From NCBI GenBank assembly GCA_030348385.1, contig JAUCFP010000006.1, positions 4,553,501-4,617,500 on the forward strand: 64,000 nt of DNA, given 5' to 3'. The position numbers were made by a program, and so were the translations under genes. Of the stretch, positions 27,798 to 36,011 are shown piece after piece (the stretch's first letter is position 1; every line of letters starts with the position of its first letter). Source of the stretch: Cytobacillus sp. NJ13. GTDB lineage: Bacteria > Bacillota > Bacilli > Bacillales > Cytobacillaceae. Below the pieces are notes generated by a model that searched no databases, was not told the origin of the DNA, and saw only the letters and a program-made list of their open reading frames with translations.

Positions 27798-28211
27798 TTT
27801 CACGGTACCTATTATATTCAGTTAAGCTCTATTAAAATGTTATTAATATATTTTCTTTTTTTCTATTCAGAAAAAATGTAAGCATTTTCTTTTTTTTAAA
27901 GAGTACCGAGCAACCGCTCGATGGAATGCAAGCCAAAAGAAAGTTTATTTCTTCCGTATATCGGGGAGTGCCCTTTCACTAAATGGAAGTTTCACCTTTC
28001 ATGGTTTTGGTCTGTAGATCGGCTAATACAGCCGGCTTTGCAATGGCTGTCCTGCAGCCCTATAAAGTGTTCATAATAAAGATAATACAGAATGTGGACA
28101 TGACAAGGAAGCTTTTCTGAAAAATGAAAAATCAGGTTCGGCTTACTTATGTTTAATGTACAGACAAAAATGGGTATGGGGAAATTTTATTATGTAAAGG
28201 AGAGATTCGGT

Positions 28212-29333
28212 ATGACAGTAACACGCGGTCTTGAAGGGGTAGTAGCTACTACTTCGTCTATCAGCTCCATCATAGACGATACATTAACCTATGCAGGCTA
28301 CAATATTGATGATTTGGCTGAAAATGCAAGCTTTGAAGAGGTTATTTATCTTTTATGGCACAGAAAGCTTCCTACTCAATCCCAGCTGGATGAGTTAAAG
28401 AGTCAGCTTGCAGCAAACTACTCTCTTCCAGAGGAAGTTCTGAACCATTTTAAAACATATCCAATCGAGAAAGTGCATCCAATGGCTGCCCTTCGTTCTG
28501 CAGTGTCTCTATTAGGACTTTATGATGAAGAAGCAGACCAGATGGATGAAGAAGCAAATTATCAAAAAGCAATTCGCCTTCAAGCTAAAATGCCTGCTAT
28601 CGTAACGGCATTTGCTAGAGTAAGAAAAGGCCTTGAGCCAATTGCTCCTAGAACAGATCTTGGATTTGCAGCCAACTTCCTATACATGCTTACAGGCAAA
28701 GAGCCTGAACCAATCGCGATTGAAGCATTTAATAAAGCGCTAGTTCTTCATGCTGACCATGAACTAAATGCTTCCACTTTTACTGCACGTGTATGTGTAG
28801 CCACATTGTCAGATATCTATTCCGGAGTTACAGCTGCAATTGGCGCTTTAAAAGGGCCGCTGCATGGCGGTGCCAATGAAGCGGTTATGAAAATGCTTAC
28901 TGAAATCAGCACTCTTGAAAATGTGGAGCCTTATATCCGTGAAAAGCTTGAAAAGAAAGAGAAAATCATGGGCTTTGGGCACCGTGTATACCGTCAGGGC
29001 GACCCTCGTGCCAAGCACTTAAGAGAAATGTCCAAAAAGCTTACAGAACTTACCGGGGAACCACACTGGTACGAAATGTCCACGCAAATTGAAGCGATTG
29101 TTACCGGAGAGAAAAAACTTCCGCCAAATGTCGACTTCTATTCTGCATCTGTATACCACAGCCTGGGAATCGACCACGACCTGTTCACGCCGATTTTCGC
29201 TGTAAGCCGCGTATCTGGCTGGCTGGCTCATATTCTCGAACAATATGAGAATAATCGTCTGATCCGCCCTCGTGCTGACTATACAGGCCCGGGAATGCAA
29301 AAATACGTGCCAGTAGAGCAAAGAGGCCTTTAA
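28212..29333 (+). CDS. citZ: Citrate synthase
   Basis: The enzyme condenses acetyl-CoA and oxaloacetate, entering the TCA cycle. The 373-residue protein has catalytic His218 (GPLHGG), His257 (GFGHRVY) and Asp308 (VDFYSAS). The frame is open 21 codons further upstream, but ATG at 28212 with AAAGGAGA just before it gives the family start MTVTRGLEGVV. It is first of the citZ-icd-mdh cluster. The leader is long, with a promoter and cre at 27748-27797. Confidence 0.97.
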   Translation: MTVTRGLEGVVATTSSISSIIDDTLTYAGYNIDDLAENASFEEVIYLLWHRKLPTQSQLDELKSQLAANYSLPEEVLNHFKTYPIEKVHPMAALRSAVSLLGLYDEEADQMDEEANYQKAIRLQAKMPAIVTAFARVRKGLEPIAPRTDLGFAANFLYMLTGKEPEPIAIEAFNKALVLHADHELNASTFTARVCVATLSDIYSGVTAAIGALKGPLHGGANEAVMKMLTEISTLENVEPYIREKLEKKEKIMGFGHRVYRQGDPRAKHLREMSKKLTELTGEPHWYEMSTQIEAIVTGEKKLPPNVDFYSASVYHSLGIDHDLFTPIFAVSRVSGWLAHILEQYENNRLIRPRADYTGPGMQKYVPVEQRGL

Positions 29334-29416
29334 AAAGCAGAAACCAGATTAATAGAACTAAAATTACTACTCAGCATTTTACTTTTTATTAAAAAATTGC
29401 TGTAATAGAGAGAGCA

Positions 29417-29452
29417 GGGAAAAGGTTAGGGGCAAATGCCTTCTAACCTTTG
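29417..29452 (+). other. Strong intergenic hairpin between citZ and icd
   Basis: AAAGGTTAG (29421-29429) and CTAACCTTT (29443-29451), with inner GGCA/TGCC, form a stable stem lacking a T-run. It could be a 3' stabiliser or processing site within the citZ-icd transcript rather than a full terminator. Confidence 0.55.
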
Positions 29453-29539
29453 ATTCTGATATACTGATGCAGTATCGTGCCGCAGACTATATAAATAAAA
29501 AGGCTGATGCTCGCACTTTTCAAAATGGAGGGTATAACA

Positions 29540-30808
29540 ATGCAAGGTGAAAAAATAACAGTTACTAATGGTGTATTAAACGTACCAAACAATCCAATCG
29601 TTCCTTTTATCGAAGGAGACGGAACAGGTCCTGATATTTGGGCAGCAGCTTCCCGTGTATTGGATGCATCTGTTGAAAAAGCATATAAAGGTGAGCGCAA
29701 GCTTGTCTGGAAAGAAGTGTTAGCAGGAGAAAAAGCTTTCAATCAGACTGGTGAGTGGCTTCCTTCTGAAACACTTGATGTGATCAATGAATATCTTATT
29801 GCGATTAAAGGACCATTAACAACACCAATCGGCGGCGGCATCCGTTCCCTGAACGTTGCGCTTCGCCAGGAGCTTGACCTATTCGTGTGCCTGCGTCCGG
29901 TCCGCTGGTTTGAAGGCGTTCCTTCTCCAGTTAAGCGCCCTCAGGATACTGACATGGTTATTTTCCGTGAAAATACTGAAGATATTTATGCCGGCATTGA
30001 GTATGCAAAAGGCTCTGATGAGGTTAAAAAGCTAATTTCATTCCTTCAGGATGAAATGGGCGTTAATAAGATCCGCTTCCCGGAAACTTCAGGCATCGGC
30101 ATTAAGCCTGTTTCAGAAGAAGGAACCAGCCGCCTTGTACGCGCTGCCATCGAGTATGCAATCAAAGAAGGCCGCAAATCTCTAACACTTGTACATAAAG
30201 GCAATATCATGAAATTTACTGAAGGCGCCTTTAAAAATTGGGGTTATGAGCTTGCTGAAAGGGAGTACGGAGAAAAAGTATTCACTTGGGCACAATATGA
30301 CCGCATTAAAGATGAGCAGGGTGTTGAAGCTGCGAACAAAGCACAGGCAGATGCAGAAGCAGCCGGCAAAATTATCGTTAAAGATGCGATTGCTGATATT
30401 TTCCTTCAGCAGATCCTTACCCGTCCAAAAGAGTTTGATGTTGTTGCGACAATGAACTTGAACGGCGATTATATTTCTGACGCACTTGCTGCACAGGTTG
30501 GCGGCATTGGTATTGCTCCAGGAGCAAACATCAACTATGAAACTGGACATGCGATCTTCGAAGCAACTCATGGTACAGCTCCAAAGTATGCTGGCCTAGA
30601 TAAGGTTAACCCTTCTTCTGTTATTCTTTCAGGTGTATTAATGCTTGAACACCTTGGATGGAACGAAGCTGCAAACATGATCGTTAAATCTATGGAAAAA
30701 TCTATCGCTTCTAAAGTCGTAACATATGATTTTGCCCGTCTAATGGATGGAGCAACTGAAGTGAAATGCTCTGAATTTGCAGACGAATTAATTAAAAACA
30801 TGGAGTAA
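29540..30808 (+). CDS. icd: Isocitrate dehydrogenase (NADP)
   Basis: The enzyme oxidatively decarboxylates isocitrate to 2-oxoglutarate. The 422-residue protein has the N-terminal [13 protein letters not shown], the substrate/phosphorylation loop [13 protein letters not shown], the [11 protein letters not shown] block and the C-terminal [15 protein letters not shown]-binding loop. ATG at 29540 has GGAGGG seven bases upstream; the 11 extra upstream codons are not supported. It is the middle gene of citZ-icd-mdh. Confidence 0.97.
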   Translation: MQGEKITVTNGVLNVPNNPIVPFIEGDGTGPDIWAAASRVLDASVEKAYKGERKLVWKEVLAGEKAFNQTGEWLPSETLDVINEYLIAIKGPLTTPIGGGIRSLNVALRQELDLFVCLRPVRWFEGVPSPVKRPQDTDMVIFRENTEDIYAGIEYAKGSDEVKKLISFLQDEMGVNKIRFPETSGIGIKPVSEEGTSRLVRAAIEYAIKEGRKSLTLVHKGNIMKFTEGAFKNWGYELAEREYGEKVFTWAQYDRIKDEQGVEAANKAQADAEAAGKIIVKDAIADIFLQQILTRPKEFDVVATMNLNGDYISDALAAQVGGIGIAPGANINYETGHAIFEATHGTAPKYAGLDKVNPSSVILSGVLMLEHLGWNEAANMIVKSMEKSIASKVVTYDFARLMDGATEVKCSEFADELIKNME

Positions 30809-30809
30809 G

Positions 30810-30931
30810 AAAAGCGGAAGCGCCTTGATCAGCCCCGACAGGCATAAGACGAATCACACAGGAAATCCTGATTTCTGGAGTGATTTGGCTTATGACCCGA
30901 GGGGCTAGGTGCTGGAGCTAGACAGTTATCG
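30810..30931 (-). repeat. Family-1 palindromic repeat, full-length copy (reverse orientation)
   Basis: Helices are AGCGCC/GGTGCT (30819-30824 with 30908-30913), AGCCCC/GGGGCT (30831-30836 with 30901-30906), CATAAG/CTTATG (30843-30848 with 30889-30894) and AATCAC/GTGATT. Compared with 8648-8772, paired positions changed together. It lies between icd and mdh, possibly inside the operon transcript. Confidence 0.85.
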
Positions 30932-30969
30932 AAGTTCAAAATTTTATACTTTTTTATTTATGAAAAAAT

Positions 30970-30999
30970 CAAAAGCGCCTTTAATAAAAGGCGCTTTTG
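30970..30999 (+). terminator. Terminator-like hairpin between icd and mdh
   Basis: AAAAGCGCC and GGCGCTTTT form a long stem ending in TTTTGG. A second hairpin, GGCTGTTT/AAACAGCC, sits near 31107-31128. Either may reduce read-through into mdh. Confidence 0.6.
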
Positions 31000-31184
31000 G
31001 CTAATATACTATTTCTGCAGTGTTATTTAGATTGCTTCTTGGGGAAACTTCTGCAGCTGGACAGCTGGCGATTTTTGTAAGTGATGAATGTGTAAAGCTA
31101 ATAGGATGGCTGTTTAATAAAACAGCCTCTTACATAAGGAATGCAAATTCCTGATACTTTCATTTCCTAAAGGAGGAACTGCTC

Positions 31185-32126
31185 ATGTCATTGAAACGAA
31201 AAAAGATTTCTGTAATCGGTGGGGGATTTACTGGTGCAACAACCGCATTTTTGCTTGCCCAAAAGGAACTTGGAGACGTTGTGCTGGTCGATATTCCGCA
31301 AATGGAAAATCCGACAAAGGGAAAAGCTCTTGATATGCTTGAAGCAAGTCCTGTTCAAGGATTCGATGCGAACATCACGGGTACTTCAAGCTATGAAGAT
31401 ACAAAGGACTCTGACATTGTCGTTATTACAGCAGGCATTGCACGGAAGCCAGGCATGAGCCGGGACGACCTTGTGCAGACGAATCAGAAGATTATGAAAA
31501 GTGTAGCTCAGGAGATTGTAAAACATTCCCCAAATAGCTATATTGTTGTTCTGACAAATCCAGTCGATGCGATGACCTATACAGTCTTCAAAGAATCAGG
31601 ATTCCCCAAAAACCGTGTAATTGGCCAATCAGGCGTTCTTGATTCAGCGCGATTCCGCACATTTGTGGCACAGGAACTGAATTTGTCTGTTAAAGACATT
31701 ACAGGATTCGTACTTGGCGGACACGGTGATGACATGGTTCCGCTAGTCCGCTATTCATATGCAGGCGGCATTCCTTTGGAAACATTAATTTCAAAAGATC
31801 GTCTTGATGCCATTGTTGAGCGCACACGTAAAGGCGGCGGGGAGATCGTCAACTTATTAGGCAACGGAAGTGCATACTATGCACCAGCTGCTTCCCTTGT
31901 GGAAATGTGTGAAGCTATCCTTAAAGATCAGCGGCGTGTACTGCCTTCCATTGCTTACCTTGAAGGAGAATATGGCTACGAAGGAATCTATCTGGGTGTG
32001 CCTGCAATCCTTGGAGCAAACGGAATTGAAAAAGTAATAGAACTTGAACTGACAAGCGAGGAAAAAGCTGCCCTCGATAAATCGGCAGATTCAGTTCGCA
32101 AGGTAATGGAAGTTTTAGCGTACTAA
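31185..32126 (+). CDS. mdh: Malate dehydrogenase
   Basis: The NAD-dependent enzyme oxidises malate to oxaloacetate. The 313-residue protein is of the lactate-dehydrogenase-like type: Rossmann loop GGGFTGAT at 12-19, substrate-binding ARKPGM loop (Arg87), and catalytic His180 in [11 protein letters not shown] follows AAAGGAGG. In this window icd and mdh are separated by about 375 bases with a repeat and two hairpins, more than in B. subtilis as I recall it, so mdh may have partly separate expression. Confidence 0.97.
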   Translation: MSLKRKKISVIGGGFTGATTAFLLAQKELGDVVLVDIPQMENPTKGKALDMLEASPVQGFDANITGTSSYEDTKDSDIVVITAGIARKPGMSRDDLVQTNQKIMKSVAQEIVKHSPNSYIVVLTNPVDAMTYTVFKESGFPKNRVIGQSGVLDSARFRTFVAQELNLSVKDITGFVLGGHGDDMVPLVRYSYAGGIPLETLISKDRLDAIVERTRKGGGEIVNLLGNGSAYYAPAASLVEMCEAILKDQRRVLPSIAYLEGEYGYEGIYLGVPAILGANGIEKVIELELTSEEKAALDKSADSVRKVMEVLAY

Positions 32127-32170
32127 GGAAAGATGGCTAGTTTTTTCCCTGCAGCTGTCTCAGTTTAATC

Positions 32171-32364
32171 GCTGAGTTGATTGGAGCGGAGGTCACTTGA
32201 TCCTCGAAAATGCTATCGCATTTCCTTCGTGCGGTGTTGATTCAAGGGAGATTATTCAATGTCCTGCGGGAGCTGCGGGACAGGTGAGACCCCACAGGCG
32301 CAAAGCGCCGAGGAGGCTCACCGCCCGCCCCGCGGAAAGCAAGTGACCGCAGCGGAAATCAACG
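32171..32364 (+). repeat. Family-2 palindromic repeat, long form
   Basis: Ends GTTGATT (32176-32182) and AATCAAC (32357-32363). Helices GGTGAG/CTCACC (32283-32288 with 32317-32322) and GGCGC/GCGCC (32297-32301 with 32305-32309), plus a TCC-TGCG-GGA hairpin. It has a roughly 60-bp extra block (AAATGC/GCATTT hairpin) shared with the copy at 40747 but absent at 48878. Confidence 0.85.
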
Positions 32365-32410
32365 TGCAGAATTCTTAAGCTAATCAATAACTTCGGAAAA
32401 TAAATAGTAA

Positions 32411-32441
32411 AAAATTCGGGGGCGACTCTCCGAATTTTTTT
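32411..32441 (+). terminator. Terminator downstream of mdh
   Basis: AAATTCGG and CCGAATTT pair, with an inner G/C pair, followed by seven Ts. Confidence 0.8.
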
Positions 32442-32486
32442 ACTGGAAGCCCTTTTGGGAAATAGTATAAAATGATATCATATAAA

Positions 32487-32528
32487 AAATAGACTGAATA
32501 ATTTAAAATATTTAACAGTCTATTTTTT
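32487..32528 (+). terminator. Second terminator-like hairpin before the MaoC gene
   Basis: AAAATAGACTG and CAGTCTATTTT pair around an AT-rich loop and are followed by Ts. It isolates the MaoC gene from mdh transcription. Confidence 0.55.
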
Positions 32529-32537
32529 ACAGCAACT

Positions 32538-32553
32538 ATGTAAACGGTTACAA
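32538..32553. promoter_or_regulatory. Perfect CcpA cre site before the MaoC gene
   Basis: ATGTAAACGGTTACAA matches WTGNAARCGNWWWCAW at every position. It overlaps a possible TACAAT -10 (32549-32554, with TTTACA at 32526-32531, 17-bp spacing). That promoter would place the start inside the RBS, so the true start may lie elsewhere. Confidence 0.7.
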
Positions 32554-32572
32554 TACTTGGAGGTGCTTAGAT

Positions 32573-33049
32573 ATGCTGCTTGGAAAGAAAAGAAAACTGG
32601 GAAGAACCATTGATGAAATATCTGTTGGCGAAAAATTGACGCTTACAGAAAAAATAGAAGATAAGGACCTATTGCTGTACCTGGGCTTAACGAACGATGC
32701 AAACCCTTTATATATCCAGCATGATTATGCCTCACAAACACCTTATAAAAAACCGATTGTACCAAGTGTTATGCTGAATGGCATCATTAACTCTGCCATA
32801 TCAAAATATTTGCCGGGGCCGGGAAGCCATGTTTTAAAGCAGGAGATTGAGTATGTGAAGCCTGTCTATCATTATGGCACCGTTCAATTTTTATTTGAGG
32901 TAACAGAAGTGAACACCTCAAGTCATACCGTACAAATTAAGGTACAGGGAACAAATGAAGAGGAGCAGACGGTTATTAACGGACAGCTCCTTATATGCCC
33001 GCCATACAAGCCACAGCCAATGGATGGGAATGCTCTGGATAATTTCTGA
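32573..33049 (+). CDS. MaoC-like hotdog-fold dehydratase family protein
   Basis: The 158-residue single hotdog domain has a hydratase-2-like block, YLGLTNDANPLYIQHDYA, around residues 42-59. Compared with the canonical [ST]GDxNPxH motif, the Asp and Asn-Pro are kept, but the Gly is Asn and the catalytic His is Tyr. Hydratase activity on enoyl-CoA is therefore doubtful; it may be a binding or divergent thioesterase/dehydratase. The start has GGAGGTG upstream. Carbon-catabolite control is likely from the cre directly upstream. It is flanked by terminators on both sides. Confidence 0.82.
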   Translation: MLLGKKRKLGRTIDEISVGEKLTLTEKIEDKDLLLYLGLTNDANPLYIQHDYASQTPYKKPIVPSVMLNGIINSAISKYLPGPGSHVLKQEIEYVKPVYHYGTVQFLFEVTEVNTSSHTVQIKVQGTNEEEQTVINGQLLICPPYKPQPMDGNALDNF

Positions 33050-33054
33050 TAGCA

Positions 33055-33087
33055 AAAAGATGTGCAGCAAACGCACATCTTTTTTTT
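33055..33087 (+). terminator. Terminator of the MaoC gene
   Basis: AAAGATGTGC and GCACATCTTT pair around a 7-base loop and are followed by Ts. Confidence 0.9.
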
Positions 33088-33111
33088 ATGAAATCCAGTC
33101 CTATCCAACAA

Positions 33112-33141
33112 TTGATCCGAAAAAAATTCATGAAATATAAT
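33112..33141 (+). promoter_or_regulatory. Predicted promoter of phoPR
   Basis: TTGATC (33112-33117) and TATAAT (33136-33141) are 18 bp apart. The leader down to phoP holds GTTTGAAA/TTTCAAAC (33168-33175 with 33240-33247) enclosing a GCAGG/CCTGC hairpin (33177-33193). Confidence 0.5.
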
Positions 33142-33276
33142 ATAATATAGGTATATGGCAAATAGGGGTTTGAAAGGCAGGAGGGATACCTGCTTTTATA
33201 AAAATTGCTGACACTCCAATGGTGCTGTTTCAGCCGAGGTTTCAAACAGGGGTAATTCATTCACTCGGAGGATCGT

Positions 33277-33993
33277 ATGGATAAGAAAATTCTAGTTGTA
33301 GATGACGAACAATCTATCGTAACTTTACTTCAGTATAACCTGCAGCAGGCGGGCTATGAAGTGATCACAGCCATGGATGGCCAGGAGGGAAAAGATCTGG
33401 CCATTTCTGAAAAGCCGGATCTTATTGTACTTGATCTTATGCTTCCAAAGCTTGATGGAATTGAAGTATGCAAACAGCTTAGACAGCAGAAAATTGCGAC
33501 ACCTATTTTAATGCTGACTGCCAAGGATGATGAATTTGATAAGGTTCTTGGCCTTGAATTGGGTGCGGATGATTACATGACAAAACCTTTCAGCCCCCGG
33601 GAAGTGGTTGCCAGAGTTAAAGCCATCTTAAGGAGAACTCAATATGTGCCTGAGGCTGCTGAGGAGAAAACGGAAGAAGGAGATTCTTTTAGGATTGGCG
33701 GCCTGAAGATATTTCCGCAGCATTATGAAGCTTATTTTGAAGATGAACTTCTTGAATTAACACCGAAGGAATTTGAATTGCTATTATATCTTGCCAAGAA
33801 TAAGAGCCGTGTTCTTACAAGGGATCAGCTTCTTAGCGCAGTCTGGAATTATGATTTTGCGGGAGACACAAGAATCGTTGATGTACATATTAGCCATTTA
33901 AGAGAGAAGATTGAAACCAACACTAAAAAACCTGTATATATAAAGACCATTCGCGGACTGGGCTACAAATTGGAGGAGCCTAAAGGAGAATGA
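33277..33993 (+). CDS. phoP: Phosphate regulon response regulator PhoP
   Basis: The 238-residue OmpR-type regulator has a receiver with the acidic pair Asp9/Asp10, phospho-acceptor Asp53 (VLDLMLP) and MTKPFSP with the conserved Lys near 105. A C-terminal winged helix (about 140-235, with LTPKEFELLLYLAKN) follows. It activates and represses Pho-regulon genes on phosphate starvation by binding direct repeats of TT(A/C/T)ACA. It overlaps phoR by four bases (ATGA). Confidence 0.96.
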   Translation: MDKKILVVDDEQSIVTLLQYNLQQAGYEVITAMDGQEGKDLAISEKPDLIVLDLMLPKLDGIEVCKQLRQQKIATPILMLTAKDDEFDKVLGLELGADDYMTKPFSPREVVARVKAILRRTQYVPEAAEEKTEEGDSFRIGGLKIFPQHYEAYFEDELLELTPKEFELLLYLAKNKSRVLTRDQLLSAVWNYDFAGDTRIVDVHISHLREKIETNTKKPVYIKTIRGLGYKLEEPKGE

Positions 33994-35765
33994 ACACGTT
34001 TCGCACCCGCCTGCTATTCGCATTGCTCACTTTAATTCTGGTTGTTTTAATTGCGTTAGGTCTTCTTTTAGGCCAGCTTTTTAAAAGCTATTATTTAAAT
34101 ACATTTGATGCCCGTCTGCAAAAAGAGTCTGAACTGGCATCGAGCTATGTTGAGGGCAACGGAGGCATTGGCTCCCTTAGTATTGATAAAGTCAATGAGT
34201 TCGGAGAGATTCTTGATTTGCGAGTAACTGCTACTGATAGCAAGGGCAGAATATTAATGGACAGCAGCGTCAAAAGCGAGACAACAAAAAGCAGGCATCA
34301 GGAAATTATATTAGAAGTCTTAGAAAAGGAATCTGCAAATGAATCAGGATTGGAAGTGGGCGGAGGGTTTAATCTGCACTATTATTGGCAGCCTGTCATG
34401 ATAAATGGCGAGAAGGAAGGCTATATCTTCTTAAGCACAAAGATGGCTGAATTCCAAAAGGCTTATCAGCAGATTTGGTGGATTTTGACTATCAGCATGG
34501 GGGTTTCCTTATTTGTGATTATTCTGCTTGGATCAAGAATTACGGCACGATATACAAAGCCTATCGAGTCAGCCACAAAGGTTGCGATTGAACTTACAAA
34601 GGGAAACTACCGGGCAAGAACATATGAAGATCAGGAAGACGAAACAGGTATGCTGAGTAAATCTATCAATGTATTGGCGAGGAATCTTCAGGAAATGGTG
34701 AAGTCCCAGGAAATGCAGCAGGACCGGCTTGGAGCTCTCATTGAAAACATGGGAAGCGGCCTGATTCTTATTGACAGCAGAGGCTATATTAATTTAATGA
34801 ACCGGCCATACAAAGAGGTTTTCAATGTAAATCCTTCCGAATACCTATACAAACTCTATTATGAAGTGATTGAGCACAAAGGTATTACCGAAATGGTCGA
34901 AGAAATTTTCATGACTGAGCAGAAAGTAAAAAAGCAGCTTATAATTCCCGTCAATATCGAAAGACGTTACTTTGAAGTATATGGAGTCCCGATTATTGGC
35001 ACGAATGACGAATGGAAAGGGATTTTGCTTGTTTTTCATGATATTACAGAACTGAAGAAGCTTGAGCAGATGAGGAAGGATTTTGTAGCGAATGTTTCCC
35101 ATGAATTGAAAACACCTATAACTTCTATAAAGGGTTTCTCGGAAACTCTTTTGGATGGTGCGATGGAAAACAAACAGGCTCTGAATGATTTCCTCAGTAT
35201 CATCCTGAAGGAAAGTGATCGTCTCCAATCTCTTATTCAGGAGTTGCTGGATCTATCGAAAATCGAAAAGCAAGGATTCAGTCTATCCATTCAGCAGCTG
35301 GATTTGACTGATGTGCTCGAAGATGTGATGGCCATCATGAAGGGGAAAGCTGCAGAAAAGGAAATTGTTTTTGAATATCAGAGAGATGAAAAACCGGTAT
35401 ATATCGAAGCTGATGTTCACCGGCTTAAGCAGGTGTTTATAAATATCATATCAAATGCAATTTCTTATACGCCGAATAAGGGGATCATCTATATTTCGGC
35501 GGCAAAGACCGGCAGCACAGTTTTGACTGAAATAAGGGATACGGGGATTGGAATTGAAGCCAGTGAAATTCCTCGTATTTTTGAACGTTTTTATCGGGTG
35601 GATAAAGCCAGAAGCAGGAATTCCGGCGGTACAGGACTGGGCCTTGCAATCGTAAAACATCTGGTTGAAGCACATAAAGGATCCATCTCAGTAAAAAGTG
35701 AGGTCGGCAAAGGCACCTCCTTTATAATTGAACTTCCTAAAATGAATAATGAAAAAAATGGGTGA
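33990..35765 (+). CDS. phoR: Phosphate regulon sensor histidine kinase PhoR
   Basis: The 591-residue membrane kinase has TM1 at about 8-30, an extracytoplasmic PAS-like domain (about 31-160), TM2 at about 163-183, a HAMP linker (about 184-240), a cytoplasmic PAS (about 245-355), a dimerisation/phosphotransfer helix with His371 in NVSHELKTPIT, and an ATPase domain with the N, G1 and G2 boxes (NAISYTP, DTGIGI, GTGLGLAIVKHLV). It is translationally coupled to phoP. A Pho-box array follows its stop codon. Confidence 0.95.
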   Translation: MNTFRTRLLFALLTLILVVLIALGLLLGQLFKSYYLNTFDARLQKESELASSYVEGNGGIGSLSIDKVNEFGEILDLRVTATDSKGRILMDSSVKSETTKSRHQEIILEVLEKESANESGLEVGGGFNLHYYWQPVMINGEKEGYIFLSTKMAEFQKAYQQIWWILTISMGVSLFVIILLGSRITARYTKPIESATKVAIELTKGNYRARTYEDQEDETGMLSKSINVLARNLQEMVKSQEMQQDRLGALIENMGSGLILIDSRGYINLMNRPYKEVFNVNPSEYLYKLYYEVIEHKGITEMVEEIFMTEQKVKKQLIIPVNIERRYFEVYGVPIIGTNDEWKGILLVFHDITELKKLEQMRKDFVANVSHELKTPITSIKGFSETLLDGAMENKQALNDFLSIILKESDRLQSLIQELLDLSKIEKQGFSLSIQQLDLTDVLEDVMAIMKGKAAEKEIVFEYQRDEKPVYIEADVHRLKQVFINIISNAISYTPNKGIIYISAAKTGSTVLTEIRDTGIGIEASEIPRIFERFYRVDKARSRNSGGTGLGLAIVKHLVEAHKGSISVKSEVGKGTSFIIELPKMNNEKNG

Positions 35766-35780
35766 AGTGGCAGGATTAAC

Positions 35781-35834
35781 TTTACATTATTTTTACAGCA
35801 GATTTATGTACCCTTTACATTCCGCTGATAAAAT
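35781..35834 (+). promoter_or_regulatory. Pho box (PhoP operator) with downstream -10
   Basis: TTTACA at 35781, 35792 and 35814, with TTTATG at 35803, form four hexamers at an exact 11-bp period, the arrangement bound by a PhoP dimer pair. A -10-like TAAAAT (35829-35834) sits at the spacing seen in PhoP-activated promoters. The expected start is near 35841. Confidence 0.75.
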
Positions 35835-35870
35835 CATAATTGTTAAACCCCTTCATCCAAGGAGCCATAG

Positions 35871-35907
35871 AAAAAGGTGAAAGCTGACCCCGCTTTCGCC
35901 TTTTTCA
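35871..35907 (+). terminator. Terminator after phoR / after the Pho-box promoter
   Basis: AAAAAGGTGAAAGC and GCTTTCGCCTTTTT pair (one G-T) around a TGACCCC loop. It ends phoPR and would also end any RNA begun at the Pho-box promoter about 65 nt earlier. Confidence 0.85.
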
Positions 35908-36011
35908 TTTTTGATTTTCTTTCTTTTTTAACTTTTGTCATATTTTTGAAACCTTTACGTAAATAAATCGTATGAAAAGTTATAGGAAGCGCTAGGGAAG
36001 GGGAGAGAGGA

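Noticed and set aside
27875..27890. Second CcpA cre in the citZ leader
   Set aside because: The central CG is CA and the right half is poor; mentioned with the main site but not called separately.
35878..35967. GTG-started 29-residue hydrophobic peptide overlapping the phoR terminator
   Set aside because: The RBS is too far from the GTG and the phenylalanines simply reflect T-runs of the terminator.
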